Assembly: GCA_001566295.1 (NCBI GenBank)
Contig: KQ964245.1
Location: 4,159,524 to 4,223,523, forward strand
Source of the DNA: Microdochium bolleyi
Taxonomy: Eukaryota; Ascomycota; Sordariomycetes; Xylariales; Microdochiaceae
Length of the DNA stretch: 64,000 nt
Direction of reading: 5' to 3'
The notes beneath the pieces were generated by a model. It was not told the origin of the DNA. It worked only from the letters and a program-made list of their open reading frames with translations, and did no database searches. This document shows, piece by piece, positions 24,073 through 36,126 of the stretch. The first letter of the stretch is position 1, and every line of letters starts with the position of its first letter. A program made the position numbers and the translations under genes.

Positions 24073-25721
24073 TCGGCCTCGGCGGCGAGCAAGGAGCAGC
24101 CACGTCACAGACTAACTGGCGCTGGATGGCTCTCTGGCAGGGCCAGGGCACTCGTGATGCCTCAAGCTTGGGGGTGCGCCTGGCTGAGCAACAGCAACAG
24201 ACATATGCTGGGAGGCGTCAGCGGACATGAACGGTCTCGACAGACACGGTGGCGCCGCAACGGGATGGTGGTGGGCGGTGGCCGGGTTGCTGGTGTGAGT
24301 GGGGTGATGAGAGGGGGATGCCTCTGGCGCGCCACGCAGTCGCGACACCACCAGGACTCGAACGCGTACGGAGGATCGTGAAGGCAGCTCTAGAGCTGGG
24401 GGGTGCGTGTCCGATGTGGGAGCAGCCAGCCTGGAGAGTGAGCTCCCAGCCCGCCTCAGCTCTGCTCCCCAGCGACACAACAGAGCTACCGTTGTGTGTC
24501 GATCGCTGCCCCGCTGCCTGAGACAGGTCGATTTCGCGGCAAACAGCCCTGATCAGAGGCTGGAGTCACCAGGGAAATCGTCATCCCACTTTAATCTCGC
24601 TGCAAGTCGCAAAGGAGCTTGCTCCGCTCCGTACAGCCACCCCCCTCCCCTCACACGCTCGCTCAACCACGCCCTCCTTCCTCGAAGCTGCCCCTCCCGC
24701 CTTCCGCCCCCTCCCTTGGGTCATTTCGACCCCCCTTCTCACCTGGGCAAAGACAACAGTGCCTGCAGTACAGTGGCTGAGCCCAGCGCGCCCAGAGGGA
24801 TACCGTATTGGAAGATTGATTGCGACACACGCTTCGGCGACGGTGCATTCCCCAATCATTCGCAGAATAATTGCTCAACTGATGCGTCCTTAACCTAACC
24901 AGCATGCCTGAATGCCCCGAGAGTGCTGTTGTCTCGACAAGCCATTGTCTAGGCATTGTGTGGCCGCGGCGCCGCAGCTTGAACACTGGCACATCAGCTT
25001 TCCACGACCGAGTTCAATCTTGCCAGATGCTCTGGCGGGCATACGAGTAGAGTTGGCACCTGCGCGCCTGCAGGACACATAATCATCTCCTTGCTGCATA
25101 AGTGACATAGGTGACAGTCTCGCAAGGACAACAAACAGACCCCGAGCGAGACCTGGCAAGCCGTCAAGCCGTGAAGTTGTCATCCATCCAGTCATAACCT
25201 GGAAACCGTGACAGGAATGGGAAATGCTGCGGGACATGGACCAGACGGGACGGTCGGCCTCGTAGACTGTGCGCCCGCGTGTCCTGTAATTTTCCAAAAG
25301 CGCGACCAAGACCGAGCAGGGCCCCCCTCTTTACTGAGCTCGGGCGCTGCATGGGCCTCGCAGTGACCACTTCTGGCGGCCCTCGTTGTGATGCCGCGGG
25401 TCTGGACACCACCCCGCGACTCTGCGCACTGTGTACCTGCCTCTCCATTCCTCCTCCCCGTCGACCACTTGCCCGCCGACCGCCCGCCCTCTTCTATTCC
25501 CCTCCCCCGCTACCATTCTCGTCCAGTTTTCTGTCTTCCTCAATCACTTCCCACCATCACCACCATCGCCCGCCCACCACCCCCGCCAGCACGCCATCGC
25601 AGCCTGCTGTCGTCTCGAGTCTGACTTCGCGACTGAAGAGACTCGCCGCTCTGGTACACTTTTGTATCAGACGCCCACCAGGCCACCGAGCCTGCGAACA
25701 CAACACACACAAACACCTCCC

Positions 25722-25781
25722 ATGACAATATACTTTCAAATGATCTACTTCGGCACCTCAAGTCACCAGGACACACTTTAA
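25722..25781 (+). promoter_or_regulatory. Upstream ORF in the leader of the C2H2 regulator
   Basis: A complete 19-codon frame, starting MTIYFQMIYF and ending in TAA, lies 249 bases before the main ATG at 26031, within what looks like a pyrimidine-rich 5' leader. If transcribed it could damp translation of the regulator. It is short enough to occur by chance. Confidence 0.4.
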
Positions 25782-26030
25782 ATCCCACGGGAGCGCCGCG
25801 AGAGCGAGAGCGAGAAGGAGCGTCCAGGTCATAGTTCAACATACAGCCTGTGAAGCGGCAATCATCAACCCCCATCTTCCGGAGAGTCGACTCTTGTGGT
25901 CATTGAACCGTCCAGTCAATCCACCACTACCATCAACCCAACCCGCCGCTGTCAACCATCCGTGGTTACGTCCGAGCAACGCAGCCCCGCAACACCGCAA
26001 CCAGAAGACCGGCTCGACAGCGAAACCAAG

Positions 26031-28652
26031 ATGCCTGGCGCAAACGTGGCAGTCATGCCTACCCCCTCCACCGACTCATCATCAACTCCCCGAAAGACCT
26101 CGCTCTCCCAACCCGAGAGGAAGTACAAGTGCCAGTTCTGCAACAGAGCCTTCAGCAGAAGTGAACATCGTAGCAGACATGAACGATCCCGTACGTTGCA
26201 CCAGACACTCTTTCCACCCTCTTTCCCAGCTCCACAACCATCATCCCCGCTTCTTCCTTCAAACCTAAACATTGTGCCCCTCCTGCTTTGATGCTCCTTT
26301 CAACAGCACGAGTCAGCGCAGCTACCCCTCCACACTCGCCACTACTCGGTTCAATCTGCGTCGGCACTAACGATGATATTCTAGATACCAAGGAACGCCC
26401 ATTCAAGTGCATGAAGTGTAGAAGTACCTTCGTGCGCCGTGACTTGCTGCTTCGACACGACAGGACCGTGCATGCCAAAGATGGCGGTGTGCCTCTCCAC
26501 AGCGACGGTAAACGTCGCGCGGGGACCAAGGCTCGCAACGTCAGCACCCCGTCCAAGTCGGGCCTTGCTATCGATACCTCGACATTGAGTGAGCAGATCG
26601 AGTCCAGCACTGAGGGAGTCTTCGATGTCGAGACTGCCGCCATGCTCGTCGCTGACTTGCACCACAAAGCAACAGCCGCGATGCGCGACAATGGCAGTCC
26701 TTACGATTCCAGCCCGGCCATGTCCTTCACTCCCACCAACCCAACCATGATGGATCCGGCTGTTGCCTTCCCTCAAGCTGGAACCTCGAGTTTGCCACAG
26801 ACAGCACCCTGGGACGCGTTCATGTCACAGAGTGCTCCGAATGCCAAGGCCGGGTCTGTCGCCTCTAGTGGCGCCGACTCGCAACAGTCCTTCGCTAGTG
26901 TAAGTTGTGCCATGCCCCTTGTGATTCCGGCCCTTGCTTGCTACGCAATATGGAAGCTGACTTTGTACATCTAGGCATCTGCTGGTTTCAAGGCGCCCCA
27001 GGTCCCGAATGACGACGAGAGAAACCGTATAGTGGACACCATTCGTGCGCACGACCCAGATCACGCTTTCCTTGACGGCTTCCGTGTCCCGAACCTTGCC
27101 TCCCTCAATCGGTATCTTGCAACATACTTTGGCCTGTTCCACCACCACCTGCCGTTCTTGCACCCTTCGTCGTTCAGCCCCACTGAGACATCACCAGCTC
27201 TGCTCCTCGCTGTGCTGTCGATCGGCGCTTTGTACGCCTTTGACCAGGATCAGGCATATATGCTCCACATTGGTTCCAAGGTGCTCGTCAACCAATTCTT
27301 GCAGAACAAGGAGAACTTCAGTTCCCGGAAGTGTCCCCTGTGGACCATGCAGAGCTCACTGCTCAACATGATCTTTGCTAGTTGGAGTGGCGATCCCAAG
27401 GGTCTTGAATGGGCTTGCTCCATCAAGAGTCTGCTTGCCAACATGGTTGCAGGTAATCGCTACGAGCTGAAGCTTCGCCAGGATGCTCGCGAGGGTAAAG
27501 CACCCTCGCGCGCCGAGTGGGTCGAAGACGAGGGCTGCCGTCGCACGTACTATGCCGTCTACATCTTCTTCGGCTTGATGACGCTTACCTACAACCACAC
27601 GCCTGCGATCAGCTTCAACGAGTTTGAAGACTTGCAGCTTCCGTCTTCAGAAGCTCTCTGGAACTCAAAGGTCACCGATGATGCTGCCTGGCAAGGATTT
27701 CTGGACTCCGTTCCCAGCCTCACTTTCATGGCCGCCCACGACAATTTGTTCCAGGGTGAGACGCTCAAGTACAGTGCGTTCGCCACTCGTGTCATGATCA
27801 ACGCGTTGTTTCTCGAGGTCTGGTATCACAAGCGCAGTCCTGAAGCCCTGCAGGATGTTGTGACGGAATACAAGCTCCGCCTGGCACTGGAGACGTGGGA
27901 GAAGTCATTGGAGCTCTGTGAGCCGGAGATCGATGCTGTGCCGCTCAGCTCTCCTCACAACAGCCACCACCCTCTCATCTTCAACGCGAAAGCCTTGTTC
28001 CGCAACGCCCGAGCTCGATTGGAGGTGGATCTCAAGGCTGTCCAGGAGGCTCTCCGCTACCACGATCACTACGAGGTTGCCGCAGCAATGTCGAATGCTC
28101 GTGACCGTGTCAAGCGCTCGAGCGAGATGCTCAAGGTCATCCAGGAGTGCTATAACTGCATCGAGACCGCAGTGCGTCACGGCGTCCGCTGGGTTGCCCG
28201 TACGTCTCCCACCAACTGGAGCATCGAGCACCCTCTCTGTGGCATGGACCTCATGATTACTCTCACTCTGTGGCTGTATCGTCTGGAACACGACGAGGAA
28301 GCTGCTACCGAGGAGGAGATGACCATGTACCACAAGGTTCGCATGCTGTTCGAACAGGAATCGGAAAGTTCCCTCGGTTCGCAGCAACTGAGCTCAACTG
28401 TGGCACGGTTATGGGGATCCATGCTTGATGAGGTCGTTGTTTGGGGGTAAGTTCCTGTTCCCTGGCGTGACCATGGATTGTGATGAAGGCATGCTAACTC
28501 TTTGACCTAATAGTATCACCAGACTGATGGGCGAAGCTTTCCGCCTTCACTCTCAGGCCCTTGTGGGGTACGTGGACGACGTCGAGGCATCTTCCAATGT
28601 GTCCACTCCCTCCATGATTTCCCAGGGCGCCGACGAGGAGAGTGTGTACTAG
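26031..28652 (+). CDS. ADR1/AmdX-like C2H2 zinc-finger transcription factor with fungal-specific domain
   Basis: DNA-binding regulator of 761 residues in the nucleus. Exons 26031-26190, 26385-26899, 26975-28446 and 28514-28652; introns of 194, 75 and 67 bases. Two adjacent C2H2 fingers lie at residues 32-54 (C34, C37, H50, H54) and 60-83 (C62, C65, H78, H83); the first intron splits the linker and the join gives the classic linker H-TKERP-F. Basic/Ser-rich and Ser/Pro/Thr-rich segments follow, then a fungal-specific transcription factor domain (about residues 250-640, with FHHHLPFLHPSSF and DEGCRRTYYAVYIFFG). The pairing of two fingers with this domain is that of ADR1 and AmdX, linked to alternative carbon or nitrogen use in other fungi; targets here are unknown. 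The first in-frame ATG is at 26031; the open frame upstream has only a GTG. Confidence 0.9.
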
Positions 28653-30455
28653 ATATTACGACGATTACGATCATTTCCTTTGTGATTTCCTTGGTTGTTT
28701 CCTTGCGGCAACGGATCTTCTTGGTATACCTCTTGCGCGATCAACACCGGTATGATTTCTCTTGATTCCTGCGCGGTTCGGACTGGCGCGGGGCACATGC
28801 GTGGTTTTCATGGAGTTTGTCAACTCGACGGCGCGATTTGCGTCCGAGGTCTGCATCAGAGGTCAATGGTAATGCGCTAGGTGGTTGAGAGTACGCAGGA
28901 GTGGTAGACTGGCTCTCCTCGACGCAGCGAAGGAGGGTAGACCCGGCGTGGCACCTCGCGCGCAAACCTAATGTTTGATGCAGTGGTTGGCTGGTCCCAC
29001 GGGAAGGATCTTCTCTTCTCTCCTGTCTTATTAGCTACGGCATTCCTATTTCGTTTAATACGGTTGTCGTGCTTTTCCTTTTCCTTTCTCTTGTTTCCGA
29101 GTCAGATACCTCGTTTGTTCCCTGCTTTTCCTGCATCTCGCAACACATCACAAACACCAAAAAAATTGGTTGTTAGCGTGCGTATTCACGAGCACGTAAT
29201 TTTCCGTCTCGTTCATTTCCTCTTTTCCACAAAACTCACATTTCCTTATGCGAGCTTGATTTCTGTTCTCCTCTTCTTTCTTTCGCTGTTCATGTTTTGT
29301 ACTGCTGTCTTACAAGCTTGGCAAACATTCAGTCTCCTTTTGCGGTTACATAGATCTCTCCACCAGAACGACAACTCATCACCATTCACCATTTCTCATG
29401 GCAAGCCACAGCGCTACCCCTCGAGCATCTGAAGTTGATCCTTGGACGTGAACTAGTGCATGGTATGATACATGTTTTGCGTGATGTGTCGGTGTTTGCT
29501 AGAATTTGCTGTTTGCTCGGATGGCAGTCTCAACCTTGATGTCGTGCAATACCACTCTACATGGGCACGCTCCGCGGCCAGCCTTCACATATGTCGCACT
29601 TGCGACTTGATGCAGAATGAAGCTCTTCCGCGTACGCTCGCGTAGCTTCATGAGCTGTATGAACCTGACCATGGAGCATGGGGCCGCTTGACTTGGCGCA
29701 ACTTCCGCCTGGCTACCGGCCGCAGAATGTGATATCTCACATGGAGAACACATACTCCTGCGTACCTACCTTGGTACATAGTATGGCATCTGGCAGGATG
29801 GGACCGACCCGTCCTCGTGATACGTAATTCCATGTCGTGGATGCAATCTGTATGTCTGTTGTGAGCTTCCTTTGCTCCTCCTCTTGCCTCAGTATTCCGG
29901 GCAAGCGGAACGAGACTGAGATTTTCCTTTCCACCCCGGGTGGCCGCGGCCGCGCCAGCAAGACGTCGAGCGGGAAGGAGCCAATTAGTGGACAAGAGGG
30001 TGAGGATGAGGGAGGGGGGGGGATGCAAAAGCACGCCGAGGCCATCGGTCAAGCAAGCGAGAAAGCTGGGCGGGACGAGACGATTGCCTGGGCTCCGCCC
30101 GGGTGTTTTACACCATGTCTCGTCGACCGGGCTCCCGTTGCCACCAACTTCCCCCCCTTTCGAAGACGGCCCTCTGTTGAGAAGAGGTTGCCAAGGGGGA
30201 TAGCTCTGATCATGTTTGCTTCTGGGCGGACTGGGCAGTGACATCATGATAACGTGGATGCGTATGTGTATCAATCATGGCTTTTGCCTGGCGGCCGATT
30301 GCCAGAGCGGTTGAGATGAGAGAAGGGCTGTTGTCCTTATCAGTCTGCGATATAGAATCATGCATGTCGTGACCGTTCCGTTTTGTGGAGCGACCGGTGG
30401 CTTGGCGCTGCCTCACCAGGGTGCTTGATGCAACCTCAGACGAGTGGCCGGGCAG

Positions 30456-30516
30456 CGGCATTGGGATTGTGGCACTGGCACTGGCATTGGCATGGGACGG
30501 GCATGGGATGGGCACT
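30456..30516. repeat. Imperfect GGCATT/GGCACT hexamer repeat
   Basis: About ten degenerate copies of a GGCATT-like hexamer (GGCACT, GGCATG, GGGATG). Confidence 0.65.
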
Positions 30517-30803
30517 GCGCAGGTGTCGCATGGCGCAGGTACGCGGGCGGCCAGTGGAACACTTTTGTTGGCTCGCGGTTGCAAGGAGCGGACCTGGTGG
30601 GCCGGCCTTGTCTTGGCATACTCCTGCCGGCGGCCCAAGAAGCAAGCATGCCTGCCCCCTCTATGGTTGTCTCGCGAGACTGCGAACCAGAGGGAGAAAA
30701 GCAAAGAAAGGACAAGTCACGGTGCGCGTGCTCACGCCCATGCGTCTCCCGATGTGCCGGAGACGCAAGGGCTGATCTCTGGCCATGGCGATGGGGCTTC
30801 TAG

Positions 30804-30840
30804 CAGTCCAGTCCTGTCCAGTCCAGTCTGTCCAGTCTGT
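30804..30840. repeat. Degenerate GTCCA/GTCTGTCCA repeat
   Basis: Short tandem words AGTCCAGTCCTGTCC and GTCCAGTCTGTCC repeated in a row. Confidence 0.6.
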
Positions 30841-31317
30841 CATATGCTCATCCGTCACCCAGCCAGACCGACAATGCGGCCTGCGGGCACTTCCAGGATC
30901 TGCCGCGGTGGCTGCTTGACCCTGGTCGCTCTCACGTGGGCTCTAACTTGCTGCGTACAACATATCAAACACGAGCAAGACGTCTTGGGTCTGCAGCTGA
31001 TTGGCCTCGAGACCCTTTGCGCATGAACATATGCGCAAAATCGAGACTGCCGTGGGTGTGGCACCTTCCTCCCTTCCCTTTTTCCGTTCTTGCTTCTTCA
31101 AGCTGGCATCGAGCCTACGTTCACTGCTCGCCCTCCCGGTCCTTCGTTGCCGTCTTTTCCTGCTCGACAGTACCACGTTCGCTACGCCATAACGGCAACC
31201 CTTCGCTTCGTCTCCGCCCTCGTCAGGTCAGACTGCCGGGATTTTCGCACAGAGCCCTTGCGCTGTTAGCAGGCCCGGATCAACGAGTTTGGACAACCCA
31301 CTTCACCGAGGATTTCT

Positions 31318-31344
31318 CGACGACGACGACGACGACGACGACGA
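31318..31344. repeat. CGA trinucleotide repeat in the GH16 upstream region
   Basis: Nine perfect CGA copies about 140 bases before the GH16 start codon. Confidence 0.85.
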
Positions 31345-31480
31345 TACTGAGAGACTCACCTTCTACCACACACGGCCACGGCCCGATACCTGCACTCTAA
31401 CTGTGTCATTGTCACATTTAAGCTAGGGTCACGACAGAACCGCCCATAACATCAAGGCTACCAATCAGTCTCAGGCAACG

Positions 31481-32643
31481 ATGGTCTCTCCCTGGGTGCT
31501 GGCGCTGCTGCCAGCCATCATCGGAACCGCCAACGCTAAATGCGAGTGTGGATACTCCGTGGGCATAGACAGCAAGCCGCACACGTTCTCTGATATGCTC
31601 GAGAGTGACTTTGTTCACCTGAACCTCAAGCAGGAAGGCCTCGAGTACGGCCAGCTCGGTTGGGCACCACAGCAGTTCAACAAGTCCAAGAGTGCCGGGC
31701 GCGGGCCACACGGCGAAATCTACAGCCTCGATAACGTGCAGTCCAACACCATCGCGGACAAGTCAGTCTTCACGGGCGACGGCAAGAATGGCGGCGCGGC
31801 TGGCCTGCAGCTACTAGTTGGTGGGAGACTTGTCAACGACATGGTCACAGTCTCCGAGGTGGCAACCGCGAAGCCGCACCACACGTTCGGGACCTACAGA
31901 GCTAGCATTAAGGTCACGGACGTACCTGGCACATGCACGGCTTTCTTCTGGGTGAGTATGGCAGTAAGAATGACTTCCTGTGGTATGACCCGGACTGACC
32001 CGCGTTTTCGATCCAGTACTTCAACGACACCCAGGAGATTGATGTGGAGTTCCTGTCGTACGACTTCAACCGAGACAACAACTCATTTCCTGTCAACCTT
32101 GTGTTGCAGTCCATGCAGTCGGCCCAGGCAGGCCACGATGCGTCAGGCACCAAAGATTTCAAGAAGGTGTCCCTCCCCTTCGACCCGACTACTGGCTTCC
32201 ACGAGTATCGCTTCGACTACGTCCCAGGCAAGGTCAAGTTCTTCGCAGATGGCAAAGAGCTGGCTGAAATGACTGGCGACTCAGTGCCCACAACCTCGGG
32301 CCACTTGCTGCTTTCCCACTGGAGCAATGGCAATCCGCGCTGGTCTCACGGGCCTCCCACTCGGGACGCAACGTCGACTGTCAACTACGTCAAGGCGTAC
32401 TTCAACTCTTCTGATACTGAGAGAAGAAGCGCATATGCTTCGCGTTGCAAAGATCCCGCGGCGGCAGACGCCGTTTGCGCCATCCCCGACAATGATGCTT
32501 CATTTTTCTTTGGGCAGCAGGACAACATGGCACCTGGCCAGACAGTGCACAGCACTCCAAGCATGGCGGCCTCTCTGGCACTAGGAGCGTGGCAGTGGTC
32601 TTTCATCCCAGCTATCGCTCTTCTTGTGTGCTCAAGCCTTTGA
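31481..32643 (+). CDS. GPI-anchored glycoside hydrolase family 16 (beta-glucan active)
   Basis: Cell-surface enzyme that cuts or remodels beta-glucan. Exons 31481-31951 and 32017-32643, with a 65-base intron in phase 0, give 365 residues. Signal peptide about residues 1-19 (cleavage after TANA), then a Cys-containing start (KCECGYSV), a GH16 fold, and the catalytic motif EIDVE with Glu164 (nucleophile) and Glu168 (acid/base) right after the intron. Further GH16 landmarks are FHEYRFDYVPGKVKFFADG and GHLLLSHWSNGNPRWSHGPP. The C-terminal hydrophobic stretch (about the last 25 residues) after small residues fits a GPI-attachment signal. It is not the CRH chitin-glucan transglycosylase type by its N-terminus. 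The neighbour GH64 also acts on beta-1,3-glucan. Confidence 0.9.
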
Positions 32644-33586
32644 GAACCGATTCTTCCAACTTGTCGAGATGCCGCTTGGATACGTCGGTCTCTCACCGAG
32701 TTCTTTCTTGTACACACTATTCTGTTGTTTCAGCGTCATGATACCATCTGGATAGCTTGCTTTAAGCAGTGAAGCGCACCGGGATCAATACACAAGTATA
32801 TAATCAAGCCGATCCATATTGACTTGGCGCGTCGTGCTCACATGCTCACACGTGCCGTTGGACTGAAACACAGCCGACGGCCAACCAAGCAGTATGCTTC
32901 TCGGACAGGTGGCGGTCTCCAAATGCTACCCCAAAAAGTCGTCGAGCATGTAGTGGTCATTCCGACACAGCTTGTGATCGTCCAGGCCGAGGATGTGTGC
33001 ATCATGCCCGGCAGTACACTCAGCACACCACCAATACCGTGACAATCGGCCCGAGGTCCACCACCCATCCCGAGTTCATGGACCATACAAGTTGCATAAT
33101 TCCGCAGTGGATGCCCATCCACTATCGCAGCACCCTCCTCTGAGCGGTCGTCCGGATGCCCGTCACGCGCAGCCGCGTTCATGGCTGATGTGTGACCGAA
33201 AGCGGGGGGGGGCCGTTGGCGATCTGTGGGGAAAGAAACTGGGGAAGGGACACGTGCATGTGTGAGCAACCACTCTCGACTCTGTACTGCTGACATGTCA
33301 TGCCACGTCCCTGCAGGATTCAATGGGAAGTCGACGGGGTGTCCCCGAGATCTGCACCATCAGGCTCCCCATGCAACTACATCGCCATGGAGAATGGCTG
33401 GCAGTGAAGTTGAAGCAGAGTGCAGCGACCTTCGACCTTAGGTGCCCTAGGGCATGTAGTCAAACATCACGCGACTGATCTAGCATGAGCCCAAGGACGG
33501 CACTTACTGGTTGTGCTAACTGACTAGTCCCAGAGCTCTTTTCTCCACAAAGGAGGAGGCTGGTCTTGCTATGCTTAAACCTTACG

Positions 33587-33602
33587 CCCCCCCCCCCCCC
33601 CC
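33587..33602. repeat. C16 homopolymer
   Basis: Sixteen C in a row; the exact count should be treated with care because such runs are error-prone. Confidence 0.75.
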
Positions 33603-34443
33603 ATCGCGTGCCTCTGGTCTGGGGAGGAATCAAGTAATCGTAGTAGGTCCACATTTGCGCAATACATGCTTGAGGGTATAATCGAGGCGCCCAGGGGCCG
33701 AAGCCGGGCCTTTTACTCTAGTTAAAACTGGAAAAGCTGGTCACGATTGTGGCAAGTCGGTGAATTATTACTTTTGCAAGGATACGTCATCATCACCACG
33801 AGGCCTGTTTTGAAGGGGAAGGGAGCACTTTGTCTGATACATTTTGCCATGCCGCGTTTTCCCTGTACTCTCGATAAGCTGGAGAAGGTATGGATGTATA
33901 CCTCGAGGGTAAGCGAATCGTGACCCGCAGCAGTACATTATGGGTGTGATATCGCAAGCAGAGAGACATGCATCATATTGTGCGCTACTTGTCCTTGGTC
34001 CCCACAACGGGCCGGCAGTTGAGGGGGAGGACCTATCTAACAATGGGACTCGTGACTGGGTATGACGAATACTTGGAGAAAAATCCTGGAGGGTGTCCAT
34101 GTTTCTTGCTAGGCACATGGCTCGCCTTGAGCGCTTCTGTCTTTCTCTTCTTGGGACATTATAGGTCTGAGAACCACGAGAGAAGGACGAGGTCACCACG
34201 ACCGACGATTGGTTCTCCAATCTAACCTGAGATAAAAGTCACAAGTCCAGCATCACCACCGTCGTTCACCCGCACGTGGTGAGCAACCATCACGCTAGCT
34301 AGAGGGCAAGTCTCGAGATCGAAAAGGTGAGATCATGCACCGAGACTTGTTGAACTTCACCCTCGTGATGATGGCAATGCTACGCCGCACGCTTCAGACG
34401 ACTGCTACGTAGCTTGCGACGTCACGCACGTGAGAGGCATCAA

Positions 34444-34451
34444 TATAAATA
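34444..34451 (+). promoter_or_regulatory. TATA box of the GH64 gene
   Basis: TATAAATA lies 160 bases before the ATG at 34604. Transcription starting about 30-60 bases later would put the transcript start downstream of any signal-peptide exon, supporting the leaderless start. Confidence 0.5.
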
Positions 34452-34603
34452 TACACACTTCCACCATCCATGCCCTGGCAGCAAGGGAAATTCTCCGAAA
34501 GCCGAGCTGCTCCTCTTTCCCTTCGCCCCTGACGTCCTTTGTTGACAGTGCCGTCCTGCCTTCTTCCAAAGGTTTCGTCATACTCGAAAAAAGACCTCCC
34601 ACC

Positions 34604-35989
34604 ATGACGGGGCAGACCACCACCTTCGCGCTGGTCAACCGGACCGGCTCGGCCAACGCCTACGCCTACATCACGGGCCTGGACCTGAACAACAGCAACA
34701 GGCCCATCTTCATCCAGTCCGACGGCGTGAGCGTGTACCGCCCGGCGTCCCCGACGGCGACCCTGCAGCCCCTGGCCGCGGACGTTGCGATCCCGCTCGG
34801 CCAGCCGGGCGCGACCAAGACCGTGACTGTCCCGCGCATCGCCGGCGGGCGCGTGTGGTTCGTCATCGGCGACCGGCTGACGTTCTTCCTGAACCCCGGG
34901 CCGGCCATCGTGGAGCCGAGCGTGACGAACCCGGCGGACCGCAACTACGGGCTCAACTGGGGCTTCTGCGAGTTCACGTTCAACGAGTGGCAGCTGTTTG
35001 TCAACATCAGCTACGTCGACTTCATCGCGCTGCCCATCGCGCTCAACCTGCGCAACAGGGCCGGGCGCGAGCAGGTCGTCCGGGGCATCCCCGACGGCGG
35101 GCTCGACAGCGTCGCGGACAGGCTCCAGCAGCAGCAGGCCCGGGACGGCGCCGGCTGGGGCAGCCTGGTCGTCAAGGCGCCTAACGGCTCCAACCTGCGA
35201 GCCCTGAGCCCCAACAGTGCCCGGGTCATGAACAACGGGCTGTTCCAGGGATACTACCAGGCCTATGTGGACCAGGTGTGAGTTGTCTTCTCCTTGTTGC
35301 GGAGCGTCGTACCCTGGGCTGAAGTGAACTACCTCGCTGACCGGAATCCCGGACTATGAAGCTGGGCCAAGTACGCGACACAGGATCTCAGCATAAACAC
35401 GCAGGCACAGTGGGGTGTGCGGACCGGGCGCGTGCGCGACAACGGGCTCCTGACCTTCGACGGACTCGGCGCCTTTGCGAAGCCCAGCGCCGGAGACATC
35501 TTCAGCTGCAGCACGGGGCCCTTTGGGGGCTATCCCGAAGCCACGCGGGACGCGATGGGCAACCTCGGCGCACGCATCGCGGCGTCGCTGAACCGGGCCA
35601 CGATGCTGTCCAACGCAAACCAGCCGGATGGCGAGAGGGTCAGCGCGTACTACACCGCAGGAGTCGCCAACCATTACTCGAGGATCGTGCATGAGGTCAA
35701 TATTGACGGTAGGGGCTACGCTTTCCCCTATGATGATGTGGTGCCGAGTGGCACGGAGCAGCCTGAGCAGGCGGGTACCGCATTCGATGGCGATCCGGAT
35801 GTCTTGACCATCACGCTAGGTAGTTTAAGGGCTACTGCCAATGCTGGTGGACGTGGAGGGGAGAGATCCCGAGAGGACGAAGAAGGTGGCACGGAGACAG
35901 GAGATCAGAGCAAGCCAGGACTGTGGCAGCGTGTGACGACGGGCTTCAAGTCTATTGTGTCCCGGGCCAAGCAGGGAAGTTGTTTCTAG
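34604..35989 (+). CDS. GH64-type beta-1,3-glucanase without signal peptide
   Basis: Thaumatin-fold GH64 family, which releases oligosaccharides from beta-1,3-glucan. Exons 34604-35277 and 35362-35989 give 433 residues; the donor is GTGAGT at 35278 because GT at 35276 breaks phase. The start has a CACCATGA context and follows a TATA box. Landmarks are FALVNRT at the N-terminus, LGQPGATKTVTVPRIAGGRVWF, FLNPGPAIVEPSVTNP, and the catalytic pair Glu123 (GFCEFT) and Asp139 (YVDF). They are 16 residues apart, the spacing of the Glu154/Asp170 pair I recall for the Streptomyces enzyme. There is no hydrophobic leader, so the protein is cytosolic or leaves by another route. The last about 70 residues are charged and low in complexity, ending in QGSCF. 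Confidence 0.87.
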
Positions 35990-36126
35990 TCTGGTTTTTC
36001 TCCGACATGTTTGTAGATACGGGGTAGACTTTTGTATATATTCTTGGCAGTGGCTTGCATCCGCGTGTTTGATGAGCCGAGGCCTCGCGTGAACGACGAT
36101 GCATTGATGACTTCGATCACAGACCA

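Larger units (their letters stand above)
15708..25721. other. 10-kb gene-free region upstream of the C2H2 regulator
   Basis: I cannot support any protein gene. Open frames occur on both strands, overlap each other, lack consistent third-position bias and resemble no family I know; the longest lie at 16610-17736 (+) and 21636-22415 (-). It holds simple repeats, homopolymer runs, a good TATAAAAA at 18506 and, from about 25430, a long pyrimidine-rich stretch like a transcribed leader. The left about 1 kb is promoter of the RasGEF gene. The rest may be extended control DNA of the regulator at 26031, a non-coding RNA locus, or decayed sequence. Confidence 0.5.
28653..31480. other. Intergenic region of 2.8 kb
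   Basis: 3' flank of the regulator (T-rich; the hydrophobic frame at 28971-29432 follows from T-richness) and the promoter of the GH16 gene. Several short-period repeats lie at 30.4-31.4 kb. No gene is supported. Confidence 0.5.
32644..34603. other. Intergenic region of 2.0 kb
   Basis: No gene. It holds the GH16 3' flank, a C16 run and the promoter of the GH64 gene with a clear TATA box. Confidence 0.5.

Noticed and set aside
24354..24368. tRNA B-box-like word (GTTCGAGTCC on the minus strand)
   Set aside because: The flanking bases do not pair as a T-stem and no acceptor stem or A box is present, so it is not a tRNA gene.
25279..25725. 148-codon frame just upstream of the C2H2 regulator
   Set aside because: Ser/Pro/His-rich composition comes from the pyrimidine-rich leader; no conserved features.
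28971..29432. Hydrophobic Phe/Leu-rich 153-codon frame after the C2H2 regulator
   Set aside because: Its composition follows from a T-rich 3' flank; no family resemblance.
30385..31026. 213-codon plus-strand frame
   Set aside because: Built largely from imperfect short repeats (GGCATT and GTCCA types); no protein resemblance.
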